A stretch of DNA of 31,350 nucleotides, from positions 1 through 31,350 of the forward strand of contig DASPJR010000024.1 in NCBI GenBank assembly GCA_035628505.1. The letters run 5' to 3'. Below the pieces are notes generated by a model that ran no database searches, was not told where the DNA came from, and saw nothing but the letters and a program-made list of their open reading frames with translations. A program made the position numbers and the translations under genes. This document shows positions 31,166 to 31,350 of this stretch, in pieces. This stretch comes from DASPJR01 sp035628505. GTDB lineage: Bacteria; Planctomycetota; SZUA-567; H5-PLA8. Numbering within the stretch: the first letter of the stretch is position 1; every line of letters starts with the position of its first letter.

Positions 31166-31350
31166 GTGTTTCTTATGCCGTTTATTCTTCGCACGCCACA
31201 AGCCACGATCACCGTGGGTGATAAGAGCACCTCCCGCCTGCTCGATGGCATTGGCGTCAACTGGTGCGATGCTTTCGGCATGGGAGGAGATCGTGGCATG
31301 GGGCAGATCAATATGCCTCTGACCACACCCTGTATCCCCACGCTGGATGA
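31166..31350 (+). CDS. Unidentified gene start, cut by right window edge
   Basis: The frame is open from a GTG at 31166 (with AGGA 6 bases upstream) or the in-frame ATG at 31175 to the window end. It gives about 61 residues, with MPFILRTPQATITVGDK and GIGVNWCDAFGMGGDRG. Third codon positions are mostly G or C, as in neighbouring genes. There is no signal peptide in the visible part and I recognise no family. It is divergent from the LacI-family regulator and could be its target, perhaps a sugar-related enzyme. Confidence 0.55.
   Translation, partial: MFLMPFILRTPQATITVGDKSTSRLLDGIGVNWCDAFGMGGDRGMGQINMPLTTPCIPTLD

Overview
The window (about 31 kb, roughly 57-60% GC by eye) is a dense piece of a bacterial chromosome. 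It carries 27 supportable protein genes (two cut by the window edges), one riboswitch, and several families of short interspersed repeats. I see no tRNA, rRNA, phage, plasmid or classical IS genes. A Gram-negative, free-living heterotroph is suggested by apolipoprotein N-acyltransferase (Lnt), a TonB-like protein, several Sec-signal secreted proteins and a cell-wall amidase. The zinc-ribbon/transmembrane protein at 15338, the secreted alpha/beta hydrolase at 11503 and the repeat content resemble the Planctomycetota/Verrucomicrobiota/Acidobacteriota range. Nothing here fixes the phylum and I hold that lightly.

Layout. 1-4001 (minus): an edge-truncated secreted protein and a large secreted kexin-like subtilase with P, CARDB and PKD domains. 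4398-7204 (plus): an unusual in-frame serine acetyltransferase/indole-3-glycerol-phosphate synthase fusion, then LarC. 7205-10568 (minus): a small membrane-anchored protein, a TPR-like periplasmic protein and Lnt. 10717-12648 (plus): a tiny zinc-ribbon protein, a repeat-bearing gap and a secreted alpha/beta hydrolase. 12713-15186 (minus): peptidase T, a small hypothetical and an ankyrin protein. 15338-16651 (plus): a zinc-ribbon membrane protein.

16775-20676 (plus) is the most interesting block. A promoter and a SAM (S-box) riboswitch are followed by a threonine-synthase-family PLP enzyme, a MoaD/ThiS-type sulfur carrier fused to a NIL domain, and an E1-like adenylyltransferase. This reads as a SAM-repressed, protein-thiocarboxylate route to homocysteine/methionine. 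Between the sulfur carrier and its E1 partner sits a 443-bp cassette: a GxxExxY (PD-(D/E)XK-like) gene bracketed by 32-bp inverted CACAGAG repeats. The same repeat occurs at four other sites in the window, three of them as head-to-head pairs of about 80-107 bp. That is the arrangement expected of a REPIN/RAYT-like non-autonomous element with its autonomous parent.

20742-23210 (minus): a Rieske-tailed FAD oxidoreductase and pantothenate synthetase. 23445-26084 (plus): purF and purM. 26139-28915 (minus): a TonB-like protein, a CBS-domain protein and SmpB. 29107-29853 (plus): an N-acetylmuramoyl-L-alanine amidase. 29934-31007 (minus): a LacI-family regulator, divergent from an unidentified gene that runs off the right edge.
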